Part shown: one piece after another, positions 6,792 through 13,882 of the stretch | Numbering within the stretch: position 1 is the stretch's first letter | How the letters are laid out: every line of letters starts with the position of its first letter | From: an uncultured Streptococcus sp. | GTDB taxonomy: Bacteria; Bacillota; Bacilli; Lactobacillales; Streptococcaceae | NCBI RefSeq assembly: GCF_938036805.1 | Contig: NZ_CALHWC010000166.1 | Span: 1 to 18,828 of the forward strand | Reading direction: 5' to 3' | Length of the DNA stretch: 18,828 nt | Translations under genes and position numbers: made by a program | The notes under the pieces: model-generated | Database searches by the model: none | What the model saw: only the letters and a program-made list of their open reading frames with translations | What the model was told of the DNA's origin: nothing

Positions 6792-6820
6792 TTGACAATC
6801 CTTATCGCTAACGATATAAT
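6792..6820 (+). promoter_or_regulatory. Consensus sigma-A promoter of pyrK-pyrDb
   Basis: TTGACA (6792-6797), 17-bp spacer, TATAAT (6815-6820): a perfect consensus match. Such strength is expected where expression is controlled afterwards by attenuation. Confidence 0.92.
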
Positions 6821-6833
6821 GTTTACAATTTAA

Positions 6834-6934
6834 CCTTTAATCAAGTCCAGTGAGGCTGCAAGGTAGGAAAAACGGTATAAGGGGCAATTTGACTGCCTTG
6901 TTTTTTGCGAAACCTTGCTGCGGCGAGGTTTTTT
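6834..6934 (+). promoter_or_regulatory. PyrR-responsive attenuator upstream of pyrK
   Basis: The PyrR binding-loop motif AGTCCAGTGAGGCT (6844-6857) is enclosed by CCTT (6834-6837) and AAGG (6860-6863), forming the anti-antiterminator. The terminator is AACCTTGC (6911-6918), loop TGCG, GCGAGGTT (6923-6930), then TTTTC. GCAAGG (6858-6863) is perfectly complementary to CCTTGC (6913-6918), giving the mutually exclusive antiterminator. In the known mechanism PyrR with UMP stabilises the binding loop, which frees the terminator and switches off pyr genes when pyrimidines are plentiful. The loop has T where the second leader has A (CCAGTGAGG against CCAGAGAGG), and the terminator stem has one G-U pair. 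Confidence 0.9.
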
Positions 6935-6955
6935 CTTGTAGAAAGTGAGGTTGTC

Positions 6956-7762
6956 ATGGTTAGTGACAGTTGTAAAAAGAGATTTGGCAAGATTATGCTG
7001 GAGCAAATGGAGTTGCTGGAGCAAGTAGAAATTGCGCCTCAGATTTTTTCGATGCGGCTGAGAGGCCGGATGGTGAGCCAGATGCAGGTCGGGCAATTCC
7101 TGCATATCCGAGTACCAGATGATAGCAAGCTGCTACGGCGTCCGATTTCCATATCGGAGATTGATCGGGAGAAAAATATCTGCCGGATTATCTATCGGGT
7201 CGAAGGCGGCGGGACTGCCCTATTCTCTCAGCTTCCTGTCGGTAGCTATCTTGATGTCATGGGACCTCAGGGAAATGGCTTTGATTTGTCTCCGGTAGAA
7301 AAGGGTGACAAGGTCTTGATTATTGGTGGTGGTATCGGTGTGCCTCCTCTCTTACAAACAGCGAAAGAACTGCATGCTAAGGGTGCCCAGGTTACAGCGG
7401 TATTAGGCTTTGCCAATCAATCTGCTGTTATTTTGGAAGAAGAATTTCGTGAGTGCAGTCAGTTGTTTATCACTACAGATGATGGCAGTTATGGTCAAAA
7501 GGGCTATGTATCAACCATTGTTGACGAGCTGACAGAAGATTTTGCTGCAGTCTATTCTTGTGGAGCGCCCGGCATGCTCCAGTATGTGGATCGGAAATTT
7601 CACGATCATCCCCATGCCTATCTATCGATGGAGTCTCGGATGGCTTGTGGCATGGGTGCCTGCTATGCCTGTGTCGTTCATGTAGCAGGTCAGGATGAAG
7701 CGGTCAATAAGCGGGTTTGTGAAGACGGTCCAGTTTTTGAGACTGGAAGCATCGTGCTTTAG
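6956..7762 (+). CDS. pyrK: Dihydroorotate dehydrogenase B, electron transfer subunit
   Basis: An FAD and [2Fe-2S] protein that passes electrons from the PyrDb active site to NAD+. From the chosen start it has 268 residues: an FAD-binding barrel with LLRRPISIS (59-67) and RVEGGGTALFSQL (81-93), a nucleotide-binding domain with LIIGGGIGVPPLL (121-133), and a C-terminal iron-sulfur site with Cys231, Cys236, Cys239 and Cys255 (ACGMGACYACVVHV...C). An in-frame start further upstream (6905) lies inside the attenuator terminator and is rejected. ATG 6956 has GTGAGG 5 nt before it. ATG 6995 or 7007 would give lengths nearer some homologues, so the start is uncertain by up to 17 codons. It is followed after 12 nt by pyrDb, and the pair is controlled by the PyrR attenuator. 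Confidence 0.93.
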   Translation: MVSDSCKKRFGKIMLEQMELLEQVEIAPQIFSMRLRGRMVSQMQVGQFLHIRVPDDSKLLRRPISISEIDREKNICRIIYRVEGGGTALFSQLPVGSYLDVMGPQGNGFDLSPVEKGDKVLIIGGGIGVPPLLQTAKELHAKGAQVTAVLGFANQSAVILEEEFRECSQLFITTDDGSYGQKGYVSTIVDELTEDFAAVYSCGAPGMLQYVDRKFHDHPHAYLSMESRMACGMGACYACVVHVAGQDEAVNKRVCEDGPVFETGSIVL

Positions 7763-7774
7763 GAGGATAAGGAA

Positions 7775-8713
7775 ATGACTGAAAATCGTTTGAAAATTTC
7801 TCTGCCAGGCTTAGAGCTGAAAAATCCAATCATTCCAGCTTCAGGTTGTTTTGGTTTCGGTCAAGAGTATGCCAAATACTATGACTTGGATCTACTGGGC
7901 TCTATCATGATCAAGGCGACGACGCAACATCCTCGCTTTGGCAATCCAACGCCCCGTGTGGCTGAGACGCCAGCTGGCATGCTCAATGCTATCGGCCTCC
8001 AAAACCCAGGGGTCGATGCAGTTTTGACTGAAAAACTTCCTTGGCTGGCTCAGCACTATCCAGACTTGCCGATTATTGCCAATGTGGCTGGTTTCTCCAA
8101 TGAAGAATATGCTTATGTATCTGGAAAAATCTCTCAAGCTCCCAATGTCAAAGCCATTGAGCTCAATATTTCCTGCCCCAATGTGGACCATGGCAATGCG
8201 GGGCTTTTAATCGGACAAGTCCCTGAGCTAGCCTATGAAGCGGTAAAAGCAGCAGTTGCTGCCTCTCAAGTCCCAGTCTATGTCAAATTGACTCCTAGTG
8301 TAGCAGACATTACCCAAGTAGCCAAGGCGGCAGAAGATGCGGGCGCGAGCGGTCTGACCATGATCAATACCTTAGTGGGAATGCGTTTCGACTTGAAAAC
8401 GAAGCGGCCAATCATTGCCAATGGAACGGGTGGCATGTCTGGTCCAGCTGTCTTTCCTGTGGCGCTCAAGCTGATTCGTCAGGTTGCTCAGTTCACCAAA
8501 CTGCCAATCATTGGCATGGGGGGAGTTGACTCAGCAGAGGCAGCGCTAGAGATGTTTATCGCTGGTGCATCGGCCATCGGTGTCGGAACAGCGAATTTTA
8601 CTGACCCGTATGCCTGCCCTAACATTATAGAAAAGCTGCCGCAAGTCATGGATAAATACGGCATTGAAAGCCTAGAAAGCTTGAGAAAAGAAGTCAGAGA
8701 AAATTTACTTTAA
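7775..8713 (+). CDS. pyrDb: Dihydroorotate dehydrogenase B, catalytic subunit
   Basis: A 312-residue FMN enzyme that oxidises dihydroorotate to orotate, the fourth step of UMP synthesis. It is the NAD-linked class 1B type, as shown by its pairing with PyrK. The TIM-barrel motifs are in place: PASGCFGFG (21-29), KATTQHPRFGNPTPR (47-61), the substrate/catalytic stretch ELNISCPNVDHG (129-140) with the class 1 catalytic base Cys134, VKLTPS for phosphate and FMN contacts, and the C-terminal FMN phosphate sites IANGTGGMSGPAV and GMGGVDS. Length is normal for the family. The RBS is AGGAGG plus a second AAGGA, both within 14 nt of ATG. A fresh promoter and attenuator start 14 bases after the stop, so pyrDb ends this transcription unit unless there is read-through. 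Confidence 0.97.
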   Translation: MTENRLKISLPGLELKNPIIPASGCFGFGQEYAKYYDLDLLGSIMIKATTQHPRFGNPTPRVAETPAGMLNAIGLQNPGVDAVLTEKLPWLAQHYPDLPIIANVAGFSNEEYAYVSGKISQAPNVKAIELNISCPNVDHGNAGLLIGQVPELAYEAVKAAVAASQVPVYVKLTPSVADITQVAKAAEDAGASGLTMINTLVGMRFDLKTKRPIIANGTGGMSGPAVFPVALKLIRQVAQFTKLPIIGMGGVDSAEAALEMFIAGASAIGVGTANFTDPYACPNIIEKLPQVMDKYGIESLESLRKEVRENLL

Positions 8714-8726
8714 GCTCGATTTTCTC

Positions 8727-8755
8727 TTGACAAACTTCCCAGTAAATTATAGAAT
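8727..8755 (+). promoter_or_regulatory. Sigma-A promoter of pyrF-pyrE
   Basis: TTGACA (8727-8732), 17-bp spacer, TAGAAT (8750-8755). It begins 14 nt after the pyrDb stop. Confidence 0.88.
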
Positions 8756-8768
8756 GTTTAAGATAAAA

Positions 8769-8865
8769 CCTTTAAAGAAGTCCAGAGAGGCTCTAAGGCG
8801 CATACGTTTAAAATGGCAGATTCTGCCACATTTTCGTGTAACCTTGCTCTCGGGCAAGGTTTTTT
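8769..8865 (+). promoter_or_regulatory. PyrR-responsive attenuator upstream of pyrF
   Basis: The canonical PyrR loop AGTCCAGAGAGGCT (8779-8792) is flanked by CCTT (8769-8772) and AAGG (8795-8798). The terminator is AACCTTGC (8840-8847), loop TCTCGG, GCAAGGTT (8854-8861) and T-run: a perfect 8-bp stem. The antiterminator uses AAGG (8795-8798) with CCTT (8842-8845), enclosing a helper hairpin TGGCAG-ATT-CTGCCA (8814-8828). This second leader makes pyrF-pyrE independently pyrimidine-responsive. Confidence 0.93.
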
Positions 8866-8918
8866 CTATGATTGTAAATCATTGCTATTTTTAGTAAATA
8901 ATAAGGAGAACCTACCTC

Positions 8919-9611
8919 ATGCGTGAAGAACGTCCTATTATCGCCCTAGACTTTCCATCTTTTGATGATGTCAAAAACTTTCTGGAGCATTTTCCAGAAG
9001 ATGAAAAACTGTACGTCAAGATCGGCATGGAATTCTTTTATGCCATTGGTCCAGAAATTGTGCATTATTTGAAAGGCTTGGGACATAGTATTTTCCTTGA
9101 TTTGAAATTGCACGACATTCCTAATACCGTGCGTTCAGCCATGTCTGTTTTGGGAACATTTGGCATTGATATGGTGACGGTTCATGCGGCTGGTGGCGTT
9201 GAGATGATGCGGGAGGCTAAAAAAGTTCTCGGTGACAATGCGAAGCTAGTAGCGGTAACCCAGTTGACTTCGACCAGTGAAGAAGACATGCGCGACTGCC
9301 AAAATATCCAAACAACCGTGCAAGAATCCGTTGTCAATTATGCCCGCAAGGCCAAGGAAGCTGGGCTGGATGGGGTTGTTTGTTCAGCCTTGGAAGTTGA
9401 GCTGATCAAGGAAGCTACGGCGGACGATTTTCTTTGCGTGACACCGGGTATCCGGCCGGCAGGTGCTGAAATCGGTGACCAAAAACGGGTCATGACGCCG
9501 CAGGAAGCTCATCAGATTGGCAGCAATTATATTGTGGTTGGTCGTCCGATTATTCAGGCTGAAAATCCTTGGGATGCTTATCACGAGATTAAGAAACAGT
9601 GGAACAGCTAA
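8919..9611 (+). CDS. pyrF: Orotidine 5'-phosphate decarboxylase
   Basis: A 230-residue enzyme that decarboxylates OMP to UMP, the last step of the pathway. The catalytic tetrad is visible: Lys34 in YVKIGMEFF and Asp61-x-Lys63-x-x-Asp66 in FLDLKLHDIPNT. Further phosphate-binding motifs follow at VTPGIRP and VVGRPI near the C-terminus, as expected for the TIM-barrel family. AAGGAG is 10 nt upstream of ATG. The gene is transcribed with pyrE, separated by 68 bases that hold nothing notable apart from the pyrE ribosome site. Confidence 0.97.
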   Translation: MREERPIIALDFPSFDDVKNFLEHFPEDEKLYVKIGMEFFYAIGPEIVHYLKGLGHSIFLDLKLHDIPNTVRSAMSVLGTFGIDMVTVHAAGGVEMMREAKKVLGDNAKLVAVTQLTSTSEEDMRDCQNIQTTVQESVVNYARKAKEAGLDGVVCSALEVELIKEATADDFLCVTPGIRPAGAEIGDQKRVMTPQEAHQIGSNYIVVGRPIIQAENPWDAYHEIKKQWNS

Positions 9612-9679
9612 GTAAGAATTTCAAATGAAACCGTCATAGGAAACGAATAGCTTAAAAACAGATGTATAAGGAGTAAAAA

Positions 9680-10309
9680 ATGACTTTAGCCAACGATATT
9701 GCACGCGACTTGTTGAAAATCAAAGCGGTTTACTTGAAACCAGAGGAGCCTTTTACTTGGGCTTCTGGGATTAAATCACCGATTTACACAGATAACCGAG
9801 TGACTTTGGCCTACCCAGAAACTCGGACTTTGATTGAAAATGGCTTTGTCGAAAAAATTCGCGCGGAATTTCCTGATGTGGAAGTGATTGCGGGCACGGC
9901 AACGGCGGGTATTCCTCACGGTGCTATCATCGCCGACAAGATGAATCTACCTTTTGCTTATATCCGCAGCAAACCAAAAGATCACGGGGCGGGCAATCAG
10001 ATTGAAGGTCGAGTGGCTCCTGGTCAAAAGATGGTTGTGATTGAAGATTTGATTTCCACTGGCGGTTCTGTTTTGGATGCTATTGCGGCAGCTAAGCGTG
10101 AAGGAGCGGATGTGATCGGTGCTGCAGCCATTTTCACCTACGAATTGCCAAAGGCGGATAAGAACTTTGCGGATGCAGGCGTGAAGTTAGTGACTTTATC
10201 AAACTACACAGAGCTGATCCACTTGGCTGAGCAAGAAGGCTACATCAATGCAGAAGGATTGACTTTGCTGAAGAAGTTCAAAGACGATCAAGAAAACTGG
10301 CAAAATTAA
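9680..10309 (+). CDS. pyrE: Orotate phosphoribosyltransferase
   Basis: A 209-residue enzyme that joins orotate and PRPP to give OMP, the step before PyrF. The PRPP-binding motif VVIEDLISTGGSVLDA (119-134) is intact. Upstream are the type I PRTase features WASGIKSPIYTDNR (27-40), the GTATAGIPHGA stretch (72-82) and the flexible catalytic loop RSKPKDHGAGNQIEG (96-110) with its conserved Lys and His. AAGGAG lies 8 nt before ATG. The pyrF-pyrE pair ends at the terminator at 10320-10353. Confidence 0.97.
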   Translation: MTLANDIARDLLKIKAVYLKPEEPFTWASGIKSPIYTDNRVTLAYPETRTLIENGFVEKIRAEFPDVEVIAGTATAGIPHGAIIADKMNLPFAYIRSKPKDHGAGNQIEGRVAPGQKMVVIEDLISTGGSVLDAIAAAKREGADVIGAAAIFTYELPKADKNFADAGVKLVTLSNYTELIHLAEQEGYINAEGLTLLKKFKDDQENWQN

Positions 10310-10319
10310 GAAGGTACGA

Positions 10320-10353
10320 GGAGGCGGGACTAGCATGTTCCTGTCTCCTTTTT
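10320..10353 (+). terminator. Intrinsic terminator of pyrF-pyrE
   Basis: GGAGGCGGGAC (10320-10330) pairs with GTTCCTGTCTCC (10337-10348), with a few G-U pairs, across a TAGCAT loop. Five T follow directly. Confidence 0.85.
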
Positions 10354-10406
10354 AGGATTTACTTGGCCTCTGCTCACTTTTTAAAATAGCAAAAAGTGCC
10401 TGATTT

Positions 10407-10415
10407 TGTTATAAT
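10407..10415 (+). promoter_or_regulatory. Extended -10 promoter, leaderless geometry
   Basis: TGtTATAAT ends exactly 6 nt before the ATG of the membrane protein gene. The expected start point falls on the A of that ATG. The -35 region (TAGCAA at 17 bp) is poor, and there is no SD site. Confidence 0.65.
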
Positions 10416-10421
10416 AAAGCC

Positions 10422-11960
10422 ATGTCTAAGATTTATCATATCACTTTTTTGATTCTACAAAAAATCATGCTGGTATTGAGTCTTCATTGGCTGTTTACAG
10501 CTATTTTTCATGTGTCGCAGTTAAGTAGCTTGGCTCTGATTTTGTTTGGAGTCTTGGCGATCTTAGCGAATCGCTATCGGTTTCAGCTTAAAAAGTTTTA
10601 TCATTTTCTCATGAGGCACAAGCTTGCCATTGCTTTAGCAGCTCTCCTTTTTCAGCTCATCATGCTCCTATCGGCTGAGCTTTTGATTCGACGGGATGCA
10701 GCGGTGGTTTTCACAGGGGCTTTCAAGTACCTGAAGGAGTCCTCTATTTCCAGCTACCTGACGCGCAATCCTAATAATCTGCCCCTCTTTCTCTATGAGC
10801 GTTTCTTCTTTAATCTTTTTGGTGAAGCAGCGCTCTGGATCATGCAGGGACTCAATCTTTTTTACGTCAATATTGCGACTTGGATCCTCTACAAAGGCTG
10901 TCAGCGATACTTTTCGCAGGCTACAGCAGATGCGGTTTTTAGCCTTTATGTAGCCTTGGTCGGATTTTCGCCTTACTACATGTCCATGTACACGGACATT
11001 CCTCCCTTGCCTTTGATTAGTCTACAGATTTTTCTGGCTCTGAGTCTGTTGGAAAATAAGGGGAATAGTCGCCAAATCATTGCTAGAAGCCTTTTATTAG
11101 GGATTCTAACCAGTCTTGCCTTTTTGATTCGTCCGACAGTGATGATTCTGCTGATTGCTGTTTTTGGAGTTTTGTTCTTGAGACAAAACTGGAAAAAGTT
11201 TTTCTTGACTGCTGCGGTCTTTACTTTAAGCTTTTCAGTAGGCTACCTTCCACTTCATTATGGCCTAGCGCACCAGACCGAAGTGCCGATCATCCAAGGT
11301 GAAGGGCTGGCCAAAGGGCCACTGCTTTTCATCAATCTGGGCCTAACCAATATCGGTCACGATCAGGAGGACATGAAGGAAGGATTGTTGCAATACGTGG
11401 AACCTGATAAGCGGGCTGACTACAATAACGGCATGTTTGCCAAGGAAAATGTCATCAAGGAAATCAAGCGTCGTCTGAAAGAATACACTCCGCTGACCTT
11501 TCTACAACACCTGTATTATAAACACTCTTTGACGGTTGCTGAAGGGAACTTGGGTTGGCTCTATCGCAGTGTTGAAAATGAAAAGACACCTTATATTTCA
11601 CCGCTTTATGAGTTCACAAAAGACAATGCATTCGCCCAGTTTATCCGTGACTTTTTCCTCAATTCTGATAAGGATAGTTTTCGATTTTATTCGCTGCTCA
11701 AGCAGGCAGTTTGGATTATTATGGCTTTGGGGCTGGTCTTTGCCCTTTGGAAATATCGACCAAACGATTCCTTGAATTTCTTAAGCTTGGCAGTTTTCGG
11801 TGGCCTGCTCTTTCTGCAGATTTTCGAAGGAGGCAAGACCCGTTATCTGATTCAATTTTTGCCACAGATTTTGATTTTATCTGCTGTTGGCTTGACCCAA
11901 TATCCGCAGGCTCTAGGAAAATATTATTTTTGGACTAGAAAGAAGGACTCTTTGAAATGA
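10422..11960 (+). CDS. Multi-pass membrane protein, GT-C glycosyltransferase-like
   Basis: A 512-residue integral membrane protein with roughly ten to twelve hydrophobic segments. The layout fits GT-C transferases that use lipid-linked sugars: an early membrane helix ending in RRDAAVVFTGA (90-100), a first outer loop carrying acidic and aromatic residues, then RNPNNLPLFLYERFF (115-129), YTDIPPLPL (190-198) and IRPTV (236-240). A large outer domain follows from about 280 to 420 and two or more helices close the protein. I connect it to a family of conserved streptococcal membrane proteins annotated as hypothetical or glycosyltransferase family 39-like; acceptor and donor are unknown. The start has no SD and sits 6 nt after an extended -10 box. 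Its stop overlaps the next start by 4 bases (ATGA), so the two genes are co-translated. Confidence 0.8.
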   Translation: MSKIYHITFLILQKIMLVLSLHWLFTAIFHVSQLSSLALILFGVLAILANRYRFQLKKFYHFLMRHKLAIALAALLFQLIMLLSAELLIRRDAAVVFTGAFKYLKESSISSYLTRNPNNLPLFLYERFFFNLFGEAALWIMQGLNLFYVNIATWILYKGCQRYFSQATADAVFSLYVALVGFSPYYMSMYTDIPPLPLISLQIFLALSLLENKGNSRQIIARSLLLGILTSLAFLIRPTVMILLIAVFGVLFLRQNWKKFFLTAAVFTLSFSVGYLPLHYGLAHQTEVPIIQGEGLAKGPLLFINLGLTNIGHDQEDMKEGLLQYVEPDKRADYNNGMFAKENVIKEIKRRLKEYTPLTFLQHLYYKHSLTVAEGNLGWLYRSVENEKTPYISPLYEFTKDNAFAQFIRDFFLNSDKDSFRFYSLLKQAVWIIMALGLVFALWKYRPNDSLNFLSLAVFGGLLFLQIFEGGKTRYLIQFLPQILILSAVGLTQYPQALGKYYFWTRKKDSLK

Positions 11961-12709
11961 CAAGACCTGTTCCTATCTATGAACCGCTTTATACCTTGAA
12001 GCCTATTGCCGAGAATATCTGGATTGTCGACGGTGATTTGATTGAGATGGATGCGGTGCTGACAAAGTTGCCTTTTTCTACCCGCATGACGGTCATCAAG
12101 TTAGCAAATGGCCAGCTCTGGTGCCATTCACCAATCCAACCAAATCAGGCTTTGTTTGACCAGTTGGACGCTTTGGGACCAGTTGCACACCTCGTTTCAC
12201 CTAATAAGATCCACTATGCCTATATAGCTGACTGGAAGAAGCGATATCCTGAGTCGATTGCTTGGTCTAGCCCAGGAGTGGAAGAGAGAGCAGCCAAGCA
12301 GAAAATACCAGTCTCTTTTGATGAAAAGCTGATAGATAAGGCTCCACAAGCTTGGGCAGGGCAGATAGATCAGTTGGTTTTCAAGGGAAGTGCTTATATT
12401 GAGGAAGTTGTCTTTTTTCACAAGGACAGTCAAACCTTAATTTTGACGGATTTGATCGAGAATTTTGAAGCAGAGCGTTTTCCAAGTCCGCTTCGCAGCA
12501 AGGCTTATAAATTAGTTCGTGTTGCAGCTCCGGACGGTCAGACTCCTATTGACTACCGTATGACCTTTATCGGTCATCAAAAAGAAGCCAAGGACTGTCT
12601 AGGGAAGATGTTAGCATGGGAACCAGAAAAAATTATTCTGGCTCACGGTCGCTGTTTTCTGGAAAATGGAGTAGCAGAACTCAGAAGAGCACTTAGGTGG
12701 ATTCGATAA
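11957..12709 (+). CDS. DUF4336 protein (metallo-beta-lactamase-like fold)
   Basis: A 250-residue cytoplasmic protein with the conserved blocks I associate with DUF4336: IWIVDG (21-26), PFSTRMTVIKLANG (39-52), WCHSPIQ (55-61), HLVSPNKIHYAYIADW (78-93), TLILTDLIENF (160-170) and ILAHGRCF (227-234). The order His57, His86, Asp165, His230 is reminiscent of a reduced metallo-beta-lactamase hydrolase core, but the HxHxDH motif is absent, so catalysis is uncertain. No substrate is known. It is translationally coupled by an ATGA overlap to the upstream membrane protein, suggesting linked roles. It is followed after 34 nt by ung, and no terminator is visible between them. Confidence 0.82.
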   Translation: MTRPVPIYEPLYTLKPIAENIWIVDGDLIEMDAVLTKLPFSTRMTVIKLANGQLWCHSPIQPNQALFDQLDALGPVAHLVSPNKIHYAYIADWKKRYPESIAWSSPGVEERAAKQKIPVSFDEKLIDKAPQAWAGQIDQLVFKGSAYIEEVVFFHKDSQTLILTDLIENFEAERFPSPLRSKAYKLVRVAAPDGQTPIDYRMTFIGHQKEAKDCLGKMLAWEPEKIILAHGRCFLENGVAELRRALRWIR

Positions 12710-12743
12710 AATATCCAATTGTAGGAAATGAGAGGAGACATGT

Positions 12744-13397
12744 ATGCAGCATTCAGCTTGGCACGCTTTGATTAAGGAGCAGCTGCCAGAAGGTTATTTT
12801 GCAAAAATCAATCATTTTTTAGACGAAGTGTATGCTTCAGGGATCATTTACCCACCTCGGGAAAAGGTGTTTAATGCGATTCAGACGACAGATTTAGCGG
12901 ATGTTAAGGTGGTTATTTTGGGGCAGGATCCCTACCACGGACCGAGACAGGCACAGGGCCTGAGTTTTTCTGTGCCTGATGACATTCCAGCTCCGCCTTC
13001 TTTGCAGAATATTCTCAAAGAACTGGCGGATGATATCGGCGTGAAAGAGTCGCACGATTTGACTTCCTGGGCTCAGCAAGGTGTTCTCTTGCTCAATGCC
13101 GGTCTGACAGTGCCTGCTGGCCAGGCCAATGCCCATGCTGGCTTAATCTGGGAGCCTTTTACAGATGCTATTATCAAGGTCGTCAATTCAAAGACCGATC
13201 CAGTTGTCTTTATACTCTGGGGATCTTACGCCCGCAAGAAAAAAGCCCTGATTAGCAATTCCCAACATTTGATAATCGAGTCAGCTCACCCAAGTCCACT
13301 GTCTGCGTATCGTGGTTTCTTTGGTAGTAAACCTTTTTCACGGACTAATGATTTTCTGGTGGCTAAAGGCTTGGAACCTATCGATTGGTTAGCTTAG
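12744..13397 (+). CDS. ung: Uracil-DNA glycosylase
   Basis: A complete 217-residue family 1 UDG, which excises uracil from DNA to start base excision repair. The catalytic water-activating loop ILGQDPYHGPRQAQG (58-72, Asp62), the Pro-rich loop VPDDIPAPPSLQNI (77-90), the uracil-binding stretch LLLNAGLTV (115-123) and the DNA-intercalation loop AHPSPLSAYRGF (181-192) with His182 are all present. GAGAGGAGA provides the ribosome site; an ATG at 12740 is in another frame and is ignored. Only 8 nt separate it from mutX, a frequent streptococcal pair of DNA-protecting genes. Confidence 0.97.
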   Translation: MQHSAWHALIKEQLPEGYFAKINHFLDEVYASGIIYPPREKVFNAIQTTDLADVKVVILGQDPYHGPRQAQGLSFSVPDDIPAPPSLQNILKELADDIGVKESHDLTSWAQQGVLLLNAGLTVPAGQANAHAGLIWEPFTDAIIKVVNSKTDPVVFILWGSYARKKKALISNSQHLIIESAHPSPLSAYRGFFGSKPFSRTNDFLVAKGLEPIDWLA

Positions 13398-13405
13398 GAG
13401 GTAGT

Positions 13406-13870
13406 ATGGTTCAGTTAGCAACGATTTGTTATATCGATAATGGCCGGGAGTTTCTTATGTTGCATCGCAACAAAAAGCCTAACGATGTTCACGCTGGGAA
13501 GTGGATTGGTGTCGGTGGCAAGCTAGAGCGTGGAGAAACCCCGCAGGAATGTGCTGCACGCGAGATTCTAGAGGAAACAGGTCTAAAGGCAAAGCCTGTT
13601 CTCAAAGGCGTTATTACTTTTCCTGAGTTTACTCCCGACTTGGACTGGTACACCTATGTCTTCAAGGTGACGGAGTTTGAGGGGGAATTGATTGACTGCA
13701 ACGAAGGTACTTTGGAATGGGTGCCCTATGATCAGGTTCTTTCAAAGCCGACTTGGGAAGGAGATCATACCTTTGTTGAGTGGCTACTGGAGGATAAGCC
13801 CTTCTTTTCAGCCAAATTTGTTTATGATGGTGATAAACTGCTCGACACGCAGGTCGATTTTTACGAATAA
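13406..13870 (+). CDS. mutX: Nudix hydrolase MutX (8-oxo-dGTP diphosphatase)
   Basis: A 154-residue Nudix enzyme matching the streptococcal MutX pattern. The full Nudix box G-x5-E-x7-REUxEExGU occupies 38-60, opening GGKLERGETPQE and closing REILEETGL. The family hydrolyses 8-oxo-dGTP to the monophosphate, keeping the damaged base out of DNA. The start at 13406 has AGGAGG 6 nt before it; an in-frame ATG at 13385 lies inside ung and lacks an SD. It precedes pyrC by 12 nt, so ung-mutX-pyrC are probably co-transcribed. Confidence 0.94.
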   Translation: MVQLATICYIDNGREFLMLHRNKKPNDVHAGKWIGVGGKLERGETPQECAAREILEETGLKAKPVLKGVITFPEFTPDLDWYTYVFKVTEFEGELIDCNEGTLEWVPYDQVLSKPTWEGDHTFVEWLLEDKPFFSAKFVYDGDKLLDTQVDFYE

Positions 13871-13882
13871 AGGAGATAGAAA

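Noticed and set aside
6905..6955. Upstream start for pyrK at 6905
   Set aside because: The added codons translate the attenuator terminator; ATG 6956 has the nearer SD.
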